Shown here: positions 16,895-26,281 of the stretch, piece by piece
Position numbering within the stretch: the stretch's first letter is position 1
Layout: each line of letters starts with the position of its first letter
Source of the DNA: Cyanobacteria bacterium CYA
GTDB lineage: Bacteria; Planctomycetota; Phycisphaerae; Phycisphaerales; UBA1924
Assembly: GCA_008363215.1 (NCBI GenBank)
Contig: RHKP01000022.1
Location: 1 to 45,089, forward strand
Length of the DNA stretch: 45,089 nt
Direction of reading: 5' to 3'
Made by a program: the position numbers and the translations under genes
The notes under the pieces: generated by a model
What the model saw: only the letters and a program-made list of their open reading frames with translations
The model's database searches: none
What the model was told of the DNA's origin: nothing

Positions 16895-18493
16895 TCAGCG
16901 CGCCGACCGCTGGAGCAGCCAGGACAACTCGTCGATCCGCAACAGACGTGCCATGCCGAGGTAGATCAACCCCCCGCTTCCGGCTGTGATAAGCAGGCGC
17001 CACGCCCAGTCTTGCCACGCCTGTGGCCGCGGCAGCAGGTACTGAATCCCGACGACTACGCCGAGCATGACAAGGGTGAGGACGAAGATGCGGGTGAGCC
17101 CGCCCCGCGTGGGGAGGTCAATCAGGCGGACATCGATTCTGCGAGAGAGCAGAACGGGGAGGGCGAGGCACTGAACGATGGCGGCGGCGGCGGTCGCCCA
17201 GGCCAGGGCGGCCTCGCGCAGCGGGGTGAGAAACACCAGCGCGATGTTCAACGTGAAGTTGAGCAGGACCATGAGCAGCGCGACGTTCATGGGCGTGCGC
17301 GTGTCGCCCAGGGCATAGAAACTCCGCGTCCAGAGTTGGTTGAGCGAATAGGCCCAGATGCCGACCGAGTAGGCGACGAGCACCGCCGAGCCGCGCATGA
17401 CGCCTTCATCGCTGAACCCTCCCCCCGGACCGGAATAGAGCACCGTGACCACGTCGCGGCTGACCAGCGCCAGTCCGACGCTGGCGGGCAGCGCAATGAA
17501 GAGCGACAGGCGCACGCCGTGACGCAGGAGGTCGATGAACGAGTCACGGTCGTCGGCGGCACGGCTGAGCGACGGGAAGATGGCTGTGGCCACGGCGATG
17601 CCGAACACGCCTAAAGGGAACTGGTAGAGGCGTTGGGTGAAGAACAGGATGCCGTTGGAAGCCTCGTCGAGCGGGTACGGATGCCCGAAGATGGTGGGCC
17701 CAACCCAGTTTGGCCACATGGCGATGAGCGTGTCGACCAGCGCGTTGACCTGGAGCGTGCCCAGCCCGAGAAGGACCGGGCCGAGGCGGAGGAGCATTCG
17801 TCTGGCGGGCGCGCCGGCGGCCGCGACGCCGCGCTTCCATCGCACCAGCCCGCGCAGGGCGGCGAGCGACCAGGCGATCTGGAGAACGCCGCTGACGAGG
17901 ACCGAGGCTCCAATGAACCAGGCCCATTGCCGGGCGGAGGCGTCCTCGATGAAGAAGAACGGTGCAGCGACGGCGATGATGCAGAAGTTGAGAATGATCG
18001 GCATGGCCGCGCCCGGCGCAAAACGCCCATGCACCTGCAACATGCCGGCGAGCATGGCCGCCACGCACACCAGCGGGGCATAGGGCAAGAGGAACATCGT
18101 CAGGGCGAGCGAATAGACGCGGTCGGGGTCGGGCGGGGCGGTTGCCAGCACGATGGCCAGCGCGATCTCGATGCCGGCGGTCATGCCCAGCGTGACCAGC
18201 GCCACCAGGGCGATGGTGAGCGATCCGAAGGCGTCGGCCACGCCGGGGTCGTCCTTGGAAAGGCGCGCGTACTCGGGGATGAACGCGGCCGAGAGGGCCC
18301 CTTCGCCGAACAATCGACGGAACATGTTGGGAATGGCAAAGGCGGCCGCGAAGGCCGAGCCAACCACTCCGTCGCTGAAGATGCGCACGCTCACCAGATC
18401 GCGCACCAGTCCGGCGATGCGCGAGACAAGCGTGAGCGAGGATACGACCCGGACGGCGCGCCCGAGCGCGAGCCGGTGAGCGGAGGCACTCAT
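16895..18493 (-). CDS. murJ: MurJ/MviN-family lipid II flippase
   Basis: The 532-residue membrane protein is of full family length and has about 14 hydrophobic helices. The N-terminal block (SRIAGLVRDLVSVRIFSDG, then FAIPNMFRRLFGEGALSAAFIPEY) is the MurJ/MviN hallmark. The protein moves undecaprenyl-linked precursors, normally lipid II for peptidoglycan, across the inner membrane. Its ATG overlaps the stop of the VanZ-NhaD gene (ATGA at 18493-18490). Its position at the end of an exopolysaccharide cluster leaves open whether it serves peptidoglycan only or another lipid-linked sugar; the former is the safer reading. Confidence 0.93.
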   Translation of the reverse strand: MSASAHRLALGRAVRVVSSLTLVSRIAGLVRDLVSVRIFSDGVVGSAFAAAFAIPNMFRRLFGEGALSAAFIPEYARLSKDDPGVADAFGSLTIALVALVTLGMTAGIEIALAIVLATAPPDPDRVYSLALTMFLLPYAPLVCVAAMLAGMLQVHGRFAPGAAMPIILNFCIIAVAAPFFFIEDASARQWAWFIGASVLVSGVLQIAWSLAALRGLVRWKRGVAAAGAPARRMLLRLGPVLLGLGTLQVNALVDTLIAMWPNWVGPTIFGHPYPLDEASNGILFFTQRLYQFPLGVFGIAVATAIFPSLSRAADDRDSFIDLLRHGVRLSLFIALPASVGLALVSRDVVTVLYSGPGGGFSDEGVMRGSAVLVAYSVGIWAYSLNQLWTRSFYALGDTRTPMNVALLMVLLNFTLNIALVFLTPLREAALAWATAAAAIVQCLALPVLLSRRIDVRLIDLPTRGGLTRIFVLTLVMLGVVVGIQYLLPRPQAWQDWAWRLLITAGSGGLIYLGMARLLRIDELSWLLQRSAR

Positions 18494-20484
18494 CGAATGA
18501 ATATCGCCCAGACCAGCAGCAGTGCTGGAGACAGGAACAGAATCGCCCTCAGCGAGTACCCGAAGAACGACGGCATCTTGACGCCCGAAGCGTCGGCGAT
18601 GGCCTTGACCATAAAGTTCGGCCCGTTGCCGATGTAGGTGTACGCGCCGAAGAAAACGGCGCCCAGCGAGACCGCACGCGTCAGTTCAGCACCCGGGGGG
18701 TGCATGACGAACTCGAACACGGCCTGCTTGGTCATCTCACCCGAACCGAAGGCGATTTGGAGGAAGTTGGCGTAGGTCGGGGCGTTGTCGAGGAAGGCCG
18801 ACAGCGAGCCGGTGCCGAAGTACAGAGCCGTGGGCGACTGGATTTTCAGTACGGTGAAGCCGAGGTCAAACTGACCGCCGGACTGGGCGAGATAGCCCAG
18901 CGCGGGGGCCATGGTGGCAAAGATGCCCACGAACAGCAGCCCCACCTCCTTGACGGGGAAGAAGGTGAACTCGTTGGCGGTGAGAATCTCTTTGGGCGCA
19001 AGTTTGTGTGCGAGCAGCGCGACGACCACCTGGATGGCCGGTCCCACCGGGATGCCCTCGATGCCGAATTGTTCGGCCAGGAAAGGGTCAACAAAGACTG
19101 CGCCGATGATGACGGCCAGCGCCATGATGCCGACCGTGCCGCGGATCCGGACCGAATACCCGCCCGTCGCCGGCGGTGCTTCGGGCTGCGGCGGGGGTTC
19201 GCGACGTTCCAGCACCGAGTCGATGACGAAGAAGGTGACCAGCAGCACACCGACGGCCGTGGCCCACATCGGCACGAGGTGGATGAGCGTCCAGAAGAAC
19301 GGCACGCCCTTGAGGTAGCCCAGGTAGAGCGGGGGGTCGCCGATGGGGGTGAGCGAGCCGCCGCAGTTGCTGATGATGAAGATGAACAGGACGATGTGGA
19401 TGGCTCGCAGGCGTCCGGCGTTCAGACGCATGAACGGGCGGATGAGCAGCATGGACGCGCCTGTGGTACCGACAACGTTGGCAAGCACCGCGCCGAAGGC
19501 GAGCAGGAGCGTGTTGACCAGCGGGCGCCCGCGTCCGCGGATGTCGATGAGCACCCCGCCCGAGGCGACGAACAGCCCACCGACCAGGGCGATGAAGGCA
19601 ATGTACTCGCGTCCGACGTGCATCATCTGGTACACGCCGTACGTCATGTCGTGGTGATAGGGCAGGCTGAACTGGATGAGGTAGTACCCGACGGTGACGC
19701 CGCCGAGGAAGAAGGAGAAGTCGGGGAAGTGATGGTGCCAGACCTTGGCGTTGATGAATGGCATCAGCGCGATGCTCATGAGAAGGAGCACGAAGGGCAC
19801 GCAGAGGAATATGGGGATGACGGGTGTCTGGACCGGGGCTGCGTGCCCGGCGTGATCGGCGGCGACGCCCGTGTCGGCCTGCCGGGGCGCATGCTCGCCG
19901 GTGACGGACAGCGGGGCGTGCTGTTCGGATCCCTCCGCCGGCGCAGCGCGACTTTCATGCGGCGCTTCGGGCACAACCGCACCGGGGTCGGCATACGTGG
20001 GGGTGATGACCGTGGTCAGCAGCCCGCCCACCAGCAGCCCGATCACCAGCGAGATAACCCAGACCAATGGACCGTGAACGCCGCCCTTTTGTTTGAATGA
20101 CATGCTGGCCAGTCCTGATGCAATCGTCGCGCCGCCGATGCCGATCACATCGGCCAGGAAGTCCTCCGGCGCGGCGTGACGATTGAGACCTGGGATGAGT
20201 TGCGTGAGTTCATCGAACAGGGCGTAGCACACCGCCACGCCCGCACTATACAGCACGTTGCGCACCGACAGCACCGGACCGAAGAACTGACAGAGCACCA
20301 GAAGCATGGTCCACACGCCGAAAACGGCCGCATGAACCAGCAGATCAGTCCGGGGGATCGCCCCGGTGATCGTGACCCCGGGCCAGTGCGTGCCGGTTGT
20401 CGTGGCCAGCGCAAAACACACGAACGTGACGCGTATGAGACCCTTGTTCAAGAATCTTCCGGGCTGCGCCACGCGTGCATTCAC
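18490..20484 (-). CDS. VanZ-like domain fused to NhaD-type sodium:proton antiporter
   Basis: The 664-residue membrane protein has two parts. Residues 1-135 look VanZ-like: membrane helices with Asp91-Glu92 in LFDELTQLIPGLNR and a following DFLADVIG. A His-rich linker (about 170-220) joins it to an ion transporter of the NhaD/ArsB (IT superfamily) type, with the blocks NVVGTTGASMLLIRPF, NCGGSLTPIGDPP and, near the end, FLDNAPTYANF and YIGNGPNFM. The second part should exchange Na+ for H+. It starts with GTG 20484, overlapping the ParA stop (GTGA). VanZ proteins are linked to glycopeptide resistance and envelope maintenance, though their activity is poorly defined. The fusion is unusual. Confidence 0.85.
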   Translation of the reverse strand: MNARVAQPGRFLNKGLIRVTFVCFALATTTGTHWPGVTITGAIPRTDLLVHAAVFGVWTMLLVLCQFFGPVLSVRNVLYSAGVAVCYALFDELTQLIPGLNRHAAPEDFLADVIGIGGATIASGLASMSFKQKGGVHGPLVWVISLVIGLLVGGLLTTVITPTYADPGAVVPEAPHESRAAPAEGSEQHAPLSVTGEHAPRQADTGVAADHAGHAAPVQTPVIPIFLCVPFVLLLMSIALMPFINAKVWHHHFPDFSFFLGGVTVGYYLIQFSLPYHHDMTYGVYQMMHVGREYIAFIALVGGLFVASGGVLIDIRGRGRPLVNTLLLAFGAVLANVVGTTGASMLLIRPFMRLNAGRLRAIHIVLFIFIISNCGGSLTPIGDPPLYLGYLKGVPFFWTLIHLVPMWATAVGVLLVTFFVIDSVLERREPPPQPEAPPATGGYSVRIRGTVGIMALAVIIGAVFVDPFLAEQFGIEGIPVGPAIQVVVALLAHKLAPKEILTANEFTFFPVKEVGLLFVGIFATMAPALGYLAQSGGQFDLGFTVLKIQSPTALYFGTGSLSAFLDNAPTYANFLQIAFGSGEMTKQAVFEFVMHPPGAELTRAVSLGAVFFGAYTYIGNGPNFMVKAIADASGVKMPSFFGYSLRAILFLSPALLLVWAIFIR

Positions 20485-21401
20485 GGCCGCAAGCCCTCCC
20501 GCGGCGCCGTCGTCGGCGTCACGTGCACCTCGAGTCGGTCGGCAAACGCGCCGGCACTTCCCGACATTTCACGGCGCTCCAGCATGCGGTCCCAGTCACT
20601 CAGCAATGTCGAAGCCAACTCGTCGTAATCGCTCGCACCCGGAGCGCCGGGGGCGTAGTCAAAGATCGTCTGCCCGAAACTGGGACTTTCGGCCAGTTTG
20701 ATGTTGCGCCGAATCGCGGGGCGGAACACGCGGGCATAACGCCAGGCAGAGTCGGGCACATCTCGCGCTTCGGCGAAAAATGCTTCCATGTCCCCCACCA
20801 CTTCGCGGGTGTGCGTCGCCTGCGCGTCGTGCATGCACAGCACCACTCCGGCCACGCGCAGGCGCGGATTCAGTTGGGCCCGCACCATGCTGATCGTTTC
20901 GAGCAGTTTGCCCAGCCCCTGCAGTGCCAGGAAATGCGCCTGCATCGGGATGATCACTTCCCGCGCCGCGACCAGCCCGTTCATCGTCAGCAGCCCCAGC
21001 GAGGGCGGGCAGTCGATGAATATGAACTCGAACCGGCTCTCCAGCCGCGACAGCACCCGATCCAGACGCCCGTGACGATTGGGCCTGCTCACCAGTTCCG
21101 GCTCCGCGGCCGCAAGGTCCGTCTCGCTGGCGATCACACCCAGGTTGGGGCGCACCTCGGTGACGGCCTGGGCGGGATCAGCGTCCGGGTCGAGCAGCAG
21201 GTCATAGATGGTCAGTCTCGCGTCATCTGCATTCACACCCATGTGCAGCGTCGCGTGCGCCTGCGGATCAAGATCGACGATGAGCGTCGGGCGCCCCCTG
21301 CGCGCGACGGCGGCCGCAAGATTCACCGCCGTGGTCGTCTTACCTACGCCGCCCTTCTGGTTCATCAGGGCAAGACGGCGTGTGGGGCTCGGCACACTCA
21401 T
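20481..21401 (-). CDS. ParA/Soj-like P-loop ATPase
   Basis: The 306-residue protein has the deviant Walker A motif of the ParA family (NQKGGVGKTTTAVNLA, with both lysines), the A' region IVDLDPQAHAT, and Walker B FIFIDCPPSLG. Such ATPases move or position DNA or large protein complexes. No parB gene or clear parS-like site is adjacent, and the gene sits between the sugar transferase and the antiporter genes, so a role in placing an envelope complex is as plausible as chromosome partition. The start is ATG 21401. A TATACT lies six bases upstream, suggesting a leaderless transcript from an internal promoter. Confidence 0.85.
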   Translation of the reverse strand: MSVPSPTRRLALMNQKGGVGKTTTAVNLAAAVARRGRPTLIVDLDPQAHATLHMGVNADDARLTIYDLLLDPDADPAQAVTEVRPNLGVIASETDLAAAEPELVSRPNRHGRLDRVLSRLESRFEFIFIDCPPSLGLLTMNGLVAAREVIIPMQAHFLALQGLGKLLETISMVRAQLNPRLRVAGVVLCMHDAQATHTREVVGDMEAFFAEARDVPDSAWRYARVFRPAIRRNIKLAESPSFGQTIFDYAPGAPGASDYDELASTLLSDWDRMLERREMSGSAGAFADRLEVHVTPTTAPREGLRP

Positions 21402-21407
21402 GGGCGG

Positions 21408-21413
21408 AGTATA
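21408..21413 (-). promoter_or_regulatory. Possible -10 element directly ahead of parA-like gene
   Basis: On the minus strand TATACT is followed by CCGCCC and then the ATG at 21401. This spacing would start transcription at or next to the start codon. No ribosome binding site is visible. Two other genes in the window show the same arrangement (34857-34862 and 42338-42343). Confidence 0.4.
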
Positions 21414-21438
21414 CGACGTCTGCAGACCGTGCTGTGTG

Positions 21439-22881
21439 CTACGGCGTCGTGCCGGTCAGTCGAGAAGGCTCCGGCGCCTCCGGGGTCTTGCCTGGCGGCA
21501 GCGAAGGCGGAGCGGATGCCGGAACACCGGCAGCGCGCAGGGCGGCCTGCTCTTCCAGATACTTGCGCCGGGCGATCTTGATCGAGTACACCGCGATGTA
21601 CGAGGCAAAGAGCAAGGCCAGGGCGTAGATCCAGCGGGCCCGGCCCAGGCTCAGGGCGATGCCGAGCAGGGCAAAGCCCACTCCGATGCCGTAGAGCGTC
21701 AGCACCGCACCTTTTACACCCAGCGCCCGCTTGAGCATGTGGTGCAGGTGATCGCTGTCGGGCTCGGACAGTCTCTTGCCTGCCAGTTTGCGCCGGAAGA
21801 TCGCCAGTACCGTATCGATGATGGGAATGGCGTAGATGATCAGACCCGCGATCACCAGATACGTGCGCCCGGTCGCCTGCCCCGAGTCTCCCAGCATCAG
21901 GATCAGCACGATCGTGCAGAAGCCGAGCATGAGCGAGCCGCAGTCCCCGAGAAAAATGCTCGCCGGATTGAAGTTGTGCGGTAAGAACCCCAGGCAGGCC
22001 CCCACCACCGACAGGCCCAGCACGATGCGCTGGGCGTCTCGCGGTCCGTCATCGAACAGCGCCAGCGACAGGGCGATGACGAGCAGCCCCATGGCGGCAA
22101 TGGCCGTCACTCCCGTCAGCAGCCCGTCCAGCCCGTCGATCAGGTTGGCGGCGTTACACCCGCCGAGCACGAAGATCGCGATGATGGCCGTACCCGTCCA
22201 GTAGATCAGGTCGAGTTCGACCGGGAGCCCCACGATGGGCAGATCGATGACCCAGAGCAGGTCGCGGTTGTTGATCAGTTCGCCCAGCGTCGGCGCGAGC
22301 ACCCCCTGGGCCACCTTGACGCCGATGTCGTCATACGCCAGCGCGGCGGCGGCGAACAACTGCCCGCCCAGTTTGACCCGGGGCATGATGCCGACCATGT
22401 CATCGATCAGGCCGACGACCATGATGACGGTGATGCCAAGCACGATCGAAGGCGGAACCAGATACGGGCGACCGGTCTCCTTCATCACGTAGGCGGTGTT
22501 GTGCCAGTCGATCAGCCCGTCCACGGGGACCGCCAGGTAACTGTAGATGATCCCGCCCATGATCCCCAGAAAGACGGCCACGCCGCCGAGATAGGCGATC
22601 GGAACGCGGTGCACCTTGCGCTCACTGGGACGGTCGATGATGCCCAGGTGGATCGCTGCGCGCCGGGCAAGCGGTGTGGCGACCAGCGTGATGAGAAATG
22701 CCGCGATCGCAACCCCGAGATACCCCTGGAGGATATCGAAGCGTGAGTGTTCCGGCGCGGTGCCCATCGCCAGGCCAGCCAGTTCATGCTGCTTCTCGGC
22801 GAGGCGCGCAATCTCGTCGCCGAGTTGACCGATGCGATCGGCCACACCCTGCGGAACTTTGAGCGGCGTTCCCGAGATCAT
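21439..22881 (-). CDS. WecA/MraY-family undecaprenyl-phosphate sugar-1-phosphate transferase
   Basis: The 480-residue integral membrane protein belongs to the polyprenyl-phosphate N-acetylhexosamine-1-phosphate transferase family. Key blocks are GLIDDM, NAANLIDGLDGL, FNPASIFLGDCGSLMLGF and DSDHLHHML, which include the catalytic Asp residues and the His-rich loop typical of WecA rather than MraY. It would place the first sugar phosphate on the undecaprenyl carrier and so start an exopolysaccharide or O-chain. About 45 residues of soluble, helical N-terminus precede the first helix, and a Pro-rich tail of about 30 residues ends the protein. Its ATG overlaps the epimerase stop (ATGA at 22881-22878). 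Confidence 0.9.
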   Translation of the reverse strand: MISGTPLKVPQGVADRIGQLGDEIARLAEKQHELAGLAMGTAPEHSRFDILQGYLGVAIAAFLITLVATPLARRAAIHLGIIDRPSERKVHRVPIAYLGGVAVFLGIMGGIIYSYLAVPVDGLIDWHNTAYVMKETGRPYLVPPSIVLGITVIMVVGLIDDMVGIMPRVKLGGQLFAAAALAYDDIGVKVAQGVLAPTLGELINNRDLLWVIDLPIVGLPVELDLIYWTGTAIIAIFVLGGCNAANLIDGLDGLLTGVTAIAAMGLLVIALSLALFDDGPRDAQRIVLGLSVVGACLGFLPHNFNPASIFLGDCGSLMLGFCTIVLILMLGDSGQATGRTYLVIAGLIIYAIPIIDTVLAIFRRKLAGKRLSEPDSDHLHHMLKRALGVKGAVLTLYGIGVGFALLGIALSLGRARWIYALALLFASYIAVYSIKIARRKYLEEQAALRAAGVPASAPPSLPPGKTPEAPEPSRLTGTTP

Positions 22882-23912
22882 CGAATTCCCTCTCCTGCGG
22901 ACAATCCTTCCCGCAGTGATGATGCCAGATCGACAATCGTCTGTCGCAAAGAGTATCCCGGGCGGAAATTCACAGCCGTTCGCACGCGCTCCAGACTCGG
23001 GCGCCGCCGGTGCAGATCCTCGAACCCGTCCGGGTAGACCGATGCGTACGGAACGTGCCGAATCTCCGAACTCGACCCGAGCGTCTGGATCACCAGCCGC
23101 GCCAGGTCGCCGATGCTGATCGGCTCGTCGCTGCCCACGTTGAACACGCGCCCGTGGCAGCGCGGTTGTTCGAGCAGCCGCGGAAGCACCTCGACCACGT
23201 CCCGCACGTCGCAGAAGCAGCGCGACTGGGTCCCGTCCCCGTACACCTCGAGCGGATCACCCCGCAGGGCCGCTGCGACAAAACGCGGCAGCACCATGCC
23301 GTACGAGCCCACCTGCCGCGGGCCCACCGTGTTGAACAGGCGAACCACCACCACGGGAACTCCAAGGCGGGCGTGATGGGCCAGCCCGAGATACTCGTCG
23401 ATCGCCTTGGTCTGGGCGTATGACCAGCGCAGCACCGTGGTCGGCCCGTAGAGCACGTCGTCATCCTCGCAGAACTCGGCGCTGGGGGGCTTGCCGTAGA
23501 CCTCGCTGCTCGATGTGATCAGCACGCGGGCCGGACCGGCTTCGGGCCCGCAGCGCGTGGCAAAACGCAAGACCGCGCTGGTCTGCTCGACGTTGGTCTC
23601 AATGGACCGGATTGGGTCTTCGAGCACCAGTTGGACACCCACGGCCGCGGCGAGGTGGTAGATCTCATCGAAGCGCTCGCCCGGGCCGAAGACGTGGATC
23701 GCGTCCTTGACCGTCGCTTCGATGAAGCGCAGGCGCGGATGCTCTTCGGGCAGGTTTGCACGGCGCCCGGTGGACAAGTCGTCGACGACGGTCACCCGAT
23801 CTCCGCGCTCCAGAAGCCGGGCGACCAGATGCGAGCCGATGAAACCCGAGCCTCCGCTGACGAGCGTGCGCCTGGCCCCCGATCCGGCATCCTGAGGGAC
23901 CTGTTGCGGCAC
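22878..23912 (-). CDS. NAD-dependent sugar-nucleotide epimerase/decarboxylase (extended SDR)
   Basis: The 344-residue protein is an extended short-chain dehydrogenase acting on nucleotide sugars. It has the NAD-binding GGSGFIGSHL at about 19-28, the acid VVDDLSTG, the YHLAA block, a Ser in TSSSEVYG, and the catalytic YAQTK. The sequence RLFNTVGPRQ and YGDGTQSRCF resembles UDP-glucuronate decarboxylases and UDP-glucose/GlcNAc 4-epimerases; the exact product cannot be decided. The start is GTG 23912 with AAGGAG seven bases upstream. It likely supplies a sugar for the polymer begun by the following transferase. Confidence 0.85.
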   Translation of the reverse strand: MPQQVPQDAGSGARRTLVSGGSGFIGSHLVARLLERGDRVTVVDDLSTGRRANLPEEHPRLRFIEATVKDAIHVFGPGERFDEIYHLAAAVGVQLVLEDPIRSIETNVEQTSAVLRFATRCGPEAGPARVLITSSSEVYGKPPSAEFCEDDDVLYGPTTVLRWSYAQTKAIDEYLGLAHHARLGVPVVVVRLFNTVGPRQVGSYGMVLPRFVAAALRGDPLEVYGDGTQSRCFCDVRDVVEVLPRLLEQPRCHGRVFNVGSDEPISIGDLARLVIQTLGSSSEIRHVPYASVYPDGFEDLHRRRPSLERVRTAVNFRPGYSLRQTIVDLASSLREGLSAGEGIR

Positions 23913-23945
23913 TGCTCGCTCCTTGCTCGGTCTGACCGAACCCGA

Positions 23946-26195
23946 TCAATCCTTGCCGGGTTGATGGTCGACTGACTGACCCACCTTCATGCCCGGGGTG
24001 TGATAGGCGCGGCTCACGCGGATGTTCTGGCGCATGTATCCGCCCGCCGACGACCGGACGGCGTTGACCAGCACACCGAGCAGGTCGGCGCGGCAGTCGT
24101 CCAGTTCGTTGCGCAGACGCGCCACCATGCCGCGCGTCTCGCCCAGCGCGCGGACGACCAGCATCGAGGCGTCGGCGCGATTGGCCACCGCCATGCCGTC
24201 GCCCGACACCAGCGCCGGCGCCACGTCGATGAGGATCAGGTCGTAGCGGTCCTTGACGGCGTTGAGCAGTTCGGTCATCTGGTGCGCGCCCAGTCGCTCG
24301 TACATGCGATGCTCGGATGAGCCGACGGCGACCAGATCGAGTTTGGCCTCCCCGGGGACGTGCTGAATCACCTGATCGACCTGCACCAGCCCGGCCAGCG
24401 CATCGGCCAGGCCTGGGCCCTCGGAGACCTTGAAGAGGCGGTGCAGCGCGGGACGACGGAAGTTGCCGTCCATCGCCAGCACGCGCAGGTCCGTGCTCGC
24501 GCAGGCCAGCGCCACGTTGGCGACCACCGTGGTCGAGCCCGAGCCGGGCATGCCGCCCACCACCACCAGCGACTTGTGCCCATGTCGCTGCATGTGCTTG
24601 ACCACCGCGGTGCGCACCTGTCGGAAGTGCTCAGCCAGAACGCTGGAGGGTGCATCGCGGAACACCGTGCCGACCTTTTCCCCCACCGAAGGATCTTCCT
24701 CGGCGCTGGGGACCATGCCCAGCACCTTGGCGCGGGGCAGCAGCGTGACGTCGCTGGGGCCCTTGACGCGCTGGTCCAGCAGTTCACGCAGCACCACCAC
24801 CCCACCCACCAGGCCCGCCAGCATGACCACCCCGGCGGGGATCATGATGTAGATCTTGGGGAACGACGGCTGGTTGGGTTTGCGCTCCGAACTGAAGATC
24901 GCCACGCGCCCGGCCGTTTCACGCCCGGCCTGCTCGTTCAGCGAGTTCAGCGAAATCTGCGCTTCCTGCCGCGCCGCGATCAGTTCATTGACCTGGCGCT
25001 GGATGTCCTCGATGTCCGTGATCGTCTTCATCAGGTCGGCCAGTTGCGTGCGCAACCCTTCGGCCTCCTGGGTCAACTTGGCGTTCTGCGCCTGGTAGTT
25101 CTGGATCTCCCGCTTGAGCCCGTCGTACTCGGCGTCAAAGTTGCGCGCCAACGCTTCTTCCAGCGAAGCCGAGACCTGCTGATTGATCGAATCGATGCGC
25201 GCCTGCAGACGCTTGTACTCACGGTGTGAAGGCAGGATTCCCTGCTGACGCAACTGCTGCAACTCGACTTCCATCGACTTGAGTTGCTGGCGCAATCCCA
25301 TGACGATAGGATCCTGGTTGGCCGCCGCACGCTGCGTGTCCGAGTACGTGATGCCCGTCTCGGCGTTGCGCATCGCCTCCATCTGCCTGAGCGAATCGTT
25401 GAGGACGGTGAGGGACTGGTTGACCACCGACAACTGGTTGAGCACAAGGGTCTGCTGCTGACCCAGGGCCGATGACTTGTCGTCCAGCGAGTCGACGGTC
25501 TGGTCCCTGAGCATGCGTTCGCGGCGCGTGTTCAGGTCGGCGATGTCCTGCCCGATCTTCTGGATCGTGGTGTTGATCGCGTCACGCTGCTGGTTGGCGA
25601 TGATGTTCGTCGAACTGGTGATGTCGCGCTGATACGCATCCCGCGTCAATTTCGCCAGCGCGGTCACGTCCACCGGATTGGTCCACTTGGCCGTCAGTTT
25701 GATATAACTGGTGCCCGTGAGGATGCGGGCGCTGATGACCTTGCCCAGTTCCTCGGTCGCCTCGATGGTGTTGACCTGCCCACCCTTGATGAACGGCTTG
25801 CTCCAGTTGGGCGCCTCGGTCGGGAGCATCGGGTTGGCCGCCACCTTCTCGAGCACCTGCTCGGACACCATGCGAGCCTGCTGAGTGGCCATGAATCGCT
25901 CGAACTCGTCGGCGCGCCCTTCCCCCGACCACAGCACGCTGGGATCCATGTCCGGCGGCTTGATCTCGAAGATGACCTCCGACACATAGGTCGGATGCAC
26001 CTTGAGAAGAATGAAGTGAGCCGCAGTTCCCAGCACACCCCCGGCCACCGCCGCGATGATCAGCAGCCACATGTACTTCTTGGCCAGTTTGACCGGATCG
26101 AGCGGGGTCATGTTCCCCATCGGACCCGACGGGGCTCCCATGGGTGGGCGCGCGACCGGCGCAGGCTGTGGGGTGGACATCGGCATCGTGGTCAT
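23946..26195 (-). CDS. Wzc-like polysaccharide chain-length protein with degenerate kinase P-loop
   Basis: The 749-residue protein joins a Wzz chain-length domain to a BY-kinase-like ATPase. Residues 1-30 are Pro-rich, a first helix is at about 35-60, a long periplasmic coiled-coil region runs to about 430, and a second helix is near 445-470. The C-terminal domain has Walker A' (LAMDGNFRRPALHRLF) and Walker B (LILIDVAPAL). The Walker A loop reads MPGSGSTT at 549-556: Ser554 stands where the nucleotide-binding Lys is expected. The tail after residue 715 contains only two Tyr and no Tyr cluster. It may therefore regulate export without being an active tyrosine kinase. Start ATG 26195 has GGGAG nine bases upstream. 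Confidence 0.88.
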   Translation of the reverse strand: MTTMPMSTPQPAPVARPPMGAPSGPMGNMTPLDPVKLAKKYMWLLIIAAVAGGVLGTAAHFILLKVHPTYVSEVIFEIKPPDMDPSVLWSGEGRADEFERFMATQQARMVSEQVLEKVAANPMLPTEAPNWSKPFIKGGQVNTIEATEELGKVISARILTGTSYIKLTAKWTNPVDVTALAKLTRDAYQRDITSSTNIIANQQRDAINTTIQKIGQDIADLNTRRERMLRDQTVDSLDDKSSALGQQQTLVLNQLSVVNQSLTVLNDSLRQMEAMRNAETGITYSDTQRAAANQDPIVMGLRQQLKSMEVELQQLRQQGILPSHREYKRLQARIDSINQQVSASLEEALARNFDAEYDGLKREIQNYQAQNAKLTQEAEGLRTQLADLMKTITDIEDIQRQVNELIAARQEAQISLNSLNEQAGRETAGRVAIFSSERKPNQPSFPKIYIMIPAGVVMLAGLVGGVVVLRELLDQRVKGPSDVTLLPRAKVLGMVPSAEEDPSVGEKVGTVFRDAPSSVLAEHFRQVRTAVVKHMQRHGHKSLVVVGGMPGSGSTTVVANVALACASTDLRVLAMDGNFRRPALHRLFKVSEGPGLADALAGLVQVDQVIQHVPGEAKLDLVAVGSSEHRMYERLGAHQMTELLNAVKDRYDLILIDVAPALVSGDGMAVANRADASMLVVRALGETRGMVARLRNELDDCRADLLGVLVNAVRSSAGGYMRQNIRVSRAYHTPGMKVGQSVDHQPGKD

Positions 26196-26281
26196 CGGGT
26201 TGCTCCCGCGTCTCGATAATGGCTCACCCGCTCTGGGGTGTGGTGGATTGGCGCGATTCTCAGATCGTTCGTCGGCACGAT

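Noticed and set aside
16676..18637. Long plus-strand frames opposite murJ
   Set aside because: They are rich in Glu/Gln/Arg/His with no domain pattern, and murJ on the other strand is certain.
20481..21401. Plasmid partition locus
   Set aside because: There is no parB, replication gene or iteron near; the gene is embedded in a chromosomal envelope cluster.
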